The position numbers were made by a program, and so were the translations under genes. A DNA stretch of 6,692 nt from AWTP1-13 sp035258605 (GTDB taxonomy: Bacteria; Pseudomonadota; Alphaproteobacteria; Rhizobiales; Hyphomicrobiaceae), in NCBI GenBank assembly GCA_035258605.1, contig DATFXD010000406.1, positions 1 to 6,692 on the forward strand, in the 5' to 3' direction. Below, piece by piece: positions 5,715 to 6,692 of this stretch. Every line of letters begins with the position of its first letter. Positions within the stretch are counted from its first letter, which is position 1. Below the pieces are notes generated by a model. It saw only the letters and a program-made list of their open reading frames with translations. It was not told where the DNA came from and did not search any database.

Positions 5715-5748
5715 TTGACGGGCAGCGGCGCGATAGGTTCGCTAGTGT
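5715..5748 (+). promoter_or_regulatory. Possible promoter upstream of the TSUP transporter
   Basis: TTGACG (5715-5720) is a strong -35 hexamer. A clear -10 is missing: with a 17-nt spacer the hexamer is TTCGCT (5738-5743), a poor match, and the slightly better TAGTGT lies 22 nt away. Weak -10 boxes are common in GC-rich alphaproteobacteria. If used, it gives a leader of roughly 85 nt before the start at 5837. Confidence 0.3.
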
Positions 5749-5836
5749 GCCATGCCGACCGAGCGCAACAACGATGCGATACCGGTCGGCCGCACTGCCA
5801 CGGATCCATCGCGTTCGATGGGGGGACCTGAATTTG

Positions 5837-6604
5837 GTGTCAGAGCTGCTGGGAGTGCCAATCGATGCGCGGCTGGTCGTGGTGCTGATGGCGGTGACGA
5901 TCGCCGGCTTGTTGCGGGGCTTCGTTGGGTTTGGCGCGGCATTGATCTCGGTGCCGGTGTTCAGCCTTGTGCTCGGCCCCCATGCGGCGATCGCGATCAA
6001 TAACGTGATGGGGTTGCCTGCCGTATTCCAGCTGCTGCCGGAGGCCGTCCGCCGGGCCGAGCGGCCGGTGGTTGTGCCGATGTGCGTGGCGACCTTCCTG
6101 GCGACGCCGATTGGAACGTGGCTTCTGGTTGTGGCCGATCCGGCCTTGATGACGGTGGCGATTTCCGTGCTCGTGCTTGTGATGGTGGCCGTACTCGGCA
6201 GCGGATGGCGGCTCAGGGGACGCATTGGCCTAGGTAAGCTGATCGCGGCCGGGGTGGCCGGTGGTCTGGTCCAGGGCGTAGCCGGTGTTGGAGGGCCACC
6301 GGTGGTCGCCGTGGCGCTGTCTCGTCCGGGGGAAGCCTCCCAACAGCGTGCCAACGTGCTGGGCTTGATGACCGCGATCTCGCTGTCCTCGGTGTTGCCC
6401 TTGCTTTACTACGGGCTCTTTACCCGGCAAACCGTGCTGATTGGCTTGCTCCTTATTCCATTCTACTCGGCGGCGACCGCGCTCGGAGCCCGCTATTTTA
6501 AACTCGGTGGCCAGCGGCACTATCACCGCGCGGCGCTCGCGACCCTGGCCGCAATTGGCATTGCCACGCTTTTCGCGGCGTTGCGCAATTACCTGGAGGG
6601 CTGA
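5837..6604 (+). CDS. TauE/SafE (TSUP) family membrane transporter, 255 aa
   Basis: An integral inner-membrane protein of the TSUP family, whose members are linked to export or uptake of sulfite, sulfonates and related organic anions. The two-fold repeat typical of the family is visible: GLLRGFVGFGAALISVPVF (24-42) in the first half and GGLVQGVAGVGGPPVVAVAL (142-161) in the second. I count about seven or eight hydrophobic segments, near 12-30, 32-48, 51-67, 78-100, 103-120, 135-161, 175-193, 199-216 and 232-250, some of them re-entrant or short. Length is normal. I chose GTG 5837 because GGGGGA (5821-5826) lies 10 nt upstream; the adjacent TTG at 5834 has better spacing (7 nt) and is equally possible. 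The ATG at 5774 (276 aa) adds an Arg-rich tail not expected in the family and has no ribosome site. Substrate is not deducible; the SDR neighbour gives no clear hint. Confidence 0.88.
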   Translation: MSELLGVPIDARLVVVLMAVTIAGLLRGFVGFGAALISVPVFSLVLGPHAAIAINNVMGLPAVFQLLPEAVRRAERPVVVPMCVATFLATPIGTWLLVVADPALMTVAISVLVLVMVAVLGSGWRLRGRIGLGKLIAAGVAGGLVQGVAGVGGPPVVAVALSRPGEASQQRANVLGLMTAISLSSVLPLLYYGLFTRQTVLIGLLLIPFYSAATALGARYFKLGGQRHYHRAALATLAAIGIATLFAALRNYLEG

Positions 6605-6692
6605 TTGGGAGGCGGCCAAGACGGCAACCGCGCCGGCGGGCAAAGTCCTAACAACCTGCGGTGGAAATCAGCGGTCTGACGGGCTCGGCGGC

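Noticed and set aside
5557..6354. Minus-strand 265-codon frame opposite the TSUP gene.
   Set aside because: Ser/Thr/Arg-rich with no motif; it is antisense to a convincing membrane protein.

Overview
This window looks like a chromosomal segment of a GC-rich alphaproteobacterium, most likely Rhizobiales/Hyphomicrobiales (Bradyrhizobium- or Xanthobacteraceae-like). The reasons are high G+C coding sequence with strong GC3, a bacterial type IB topoisomerase, a promoter matching the alphaproteobacterial EcfG general-stress consensus, and several GTG-type starts. The assignment is inferred from gene style only. I see no mobile element, CRISPR array, prophage gene or rRNA.

Left part (1-3013, minus strand). 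A 68-aa protein of unknown function lies at 133-339. Upstream of it is a gene-poor 536-bp gap (340-875) that holds a candidate promoter, a 10-bp inverted repeat and a few small repeats. Next is a two-gene operon read right to left: a zinc metallopeptidase with an HEAGH motif (1898-2944 or 3013), then a D-Ala-D-Ala-ligase-like ATP-grasp protein (876-1901). The two share an ATGA stop/start overlap, so they are probably translationally coupled. The pairing suggests a peptide or amino-acid ligation system coupled to proteolysis; its substrate cannot be read from the sequence.

Middle (2945-4455). A DNA topoisomerase IB (3092-4195, plus) diverges from that operon. Directly before its ATG is GGAAC-N17-CGTT, the consensus for EcfG-type sigma factors. 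It is placed so that the mRNA would begin at or almost at the start codon, and there is no Shine-Dalgarno, so a stress-induced, leaderless topoisomerase message is likely. A tRNA-Thr(UGU) gene with encoded CCA follows at 4380-4454 on the minus strand, with its own sigma70-like promoter.

Right part (4455-6692, plus). A classical short-chain dehydrogenase/reductase (4802-5572) is followed, after 264 bp, by a TauE/SafE-family (TSUP) membrane transporter (5837-6604). They point the same way but probably have separate promoters. A long open frame that runs from inside the tRNA into the SDR gene is an artefact.

The observations most worth following are the EcfG-type, apparently leaderless topoisomerase promoter, the coupled metallopeptidase/ATP-grasp pair, and the inverted repeat upstream of the small unknown protein.
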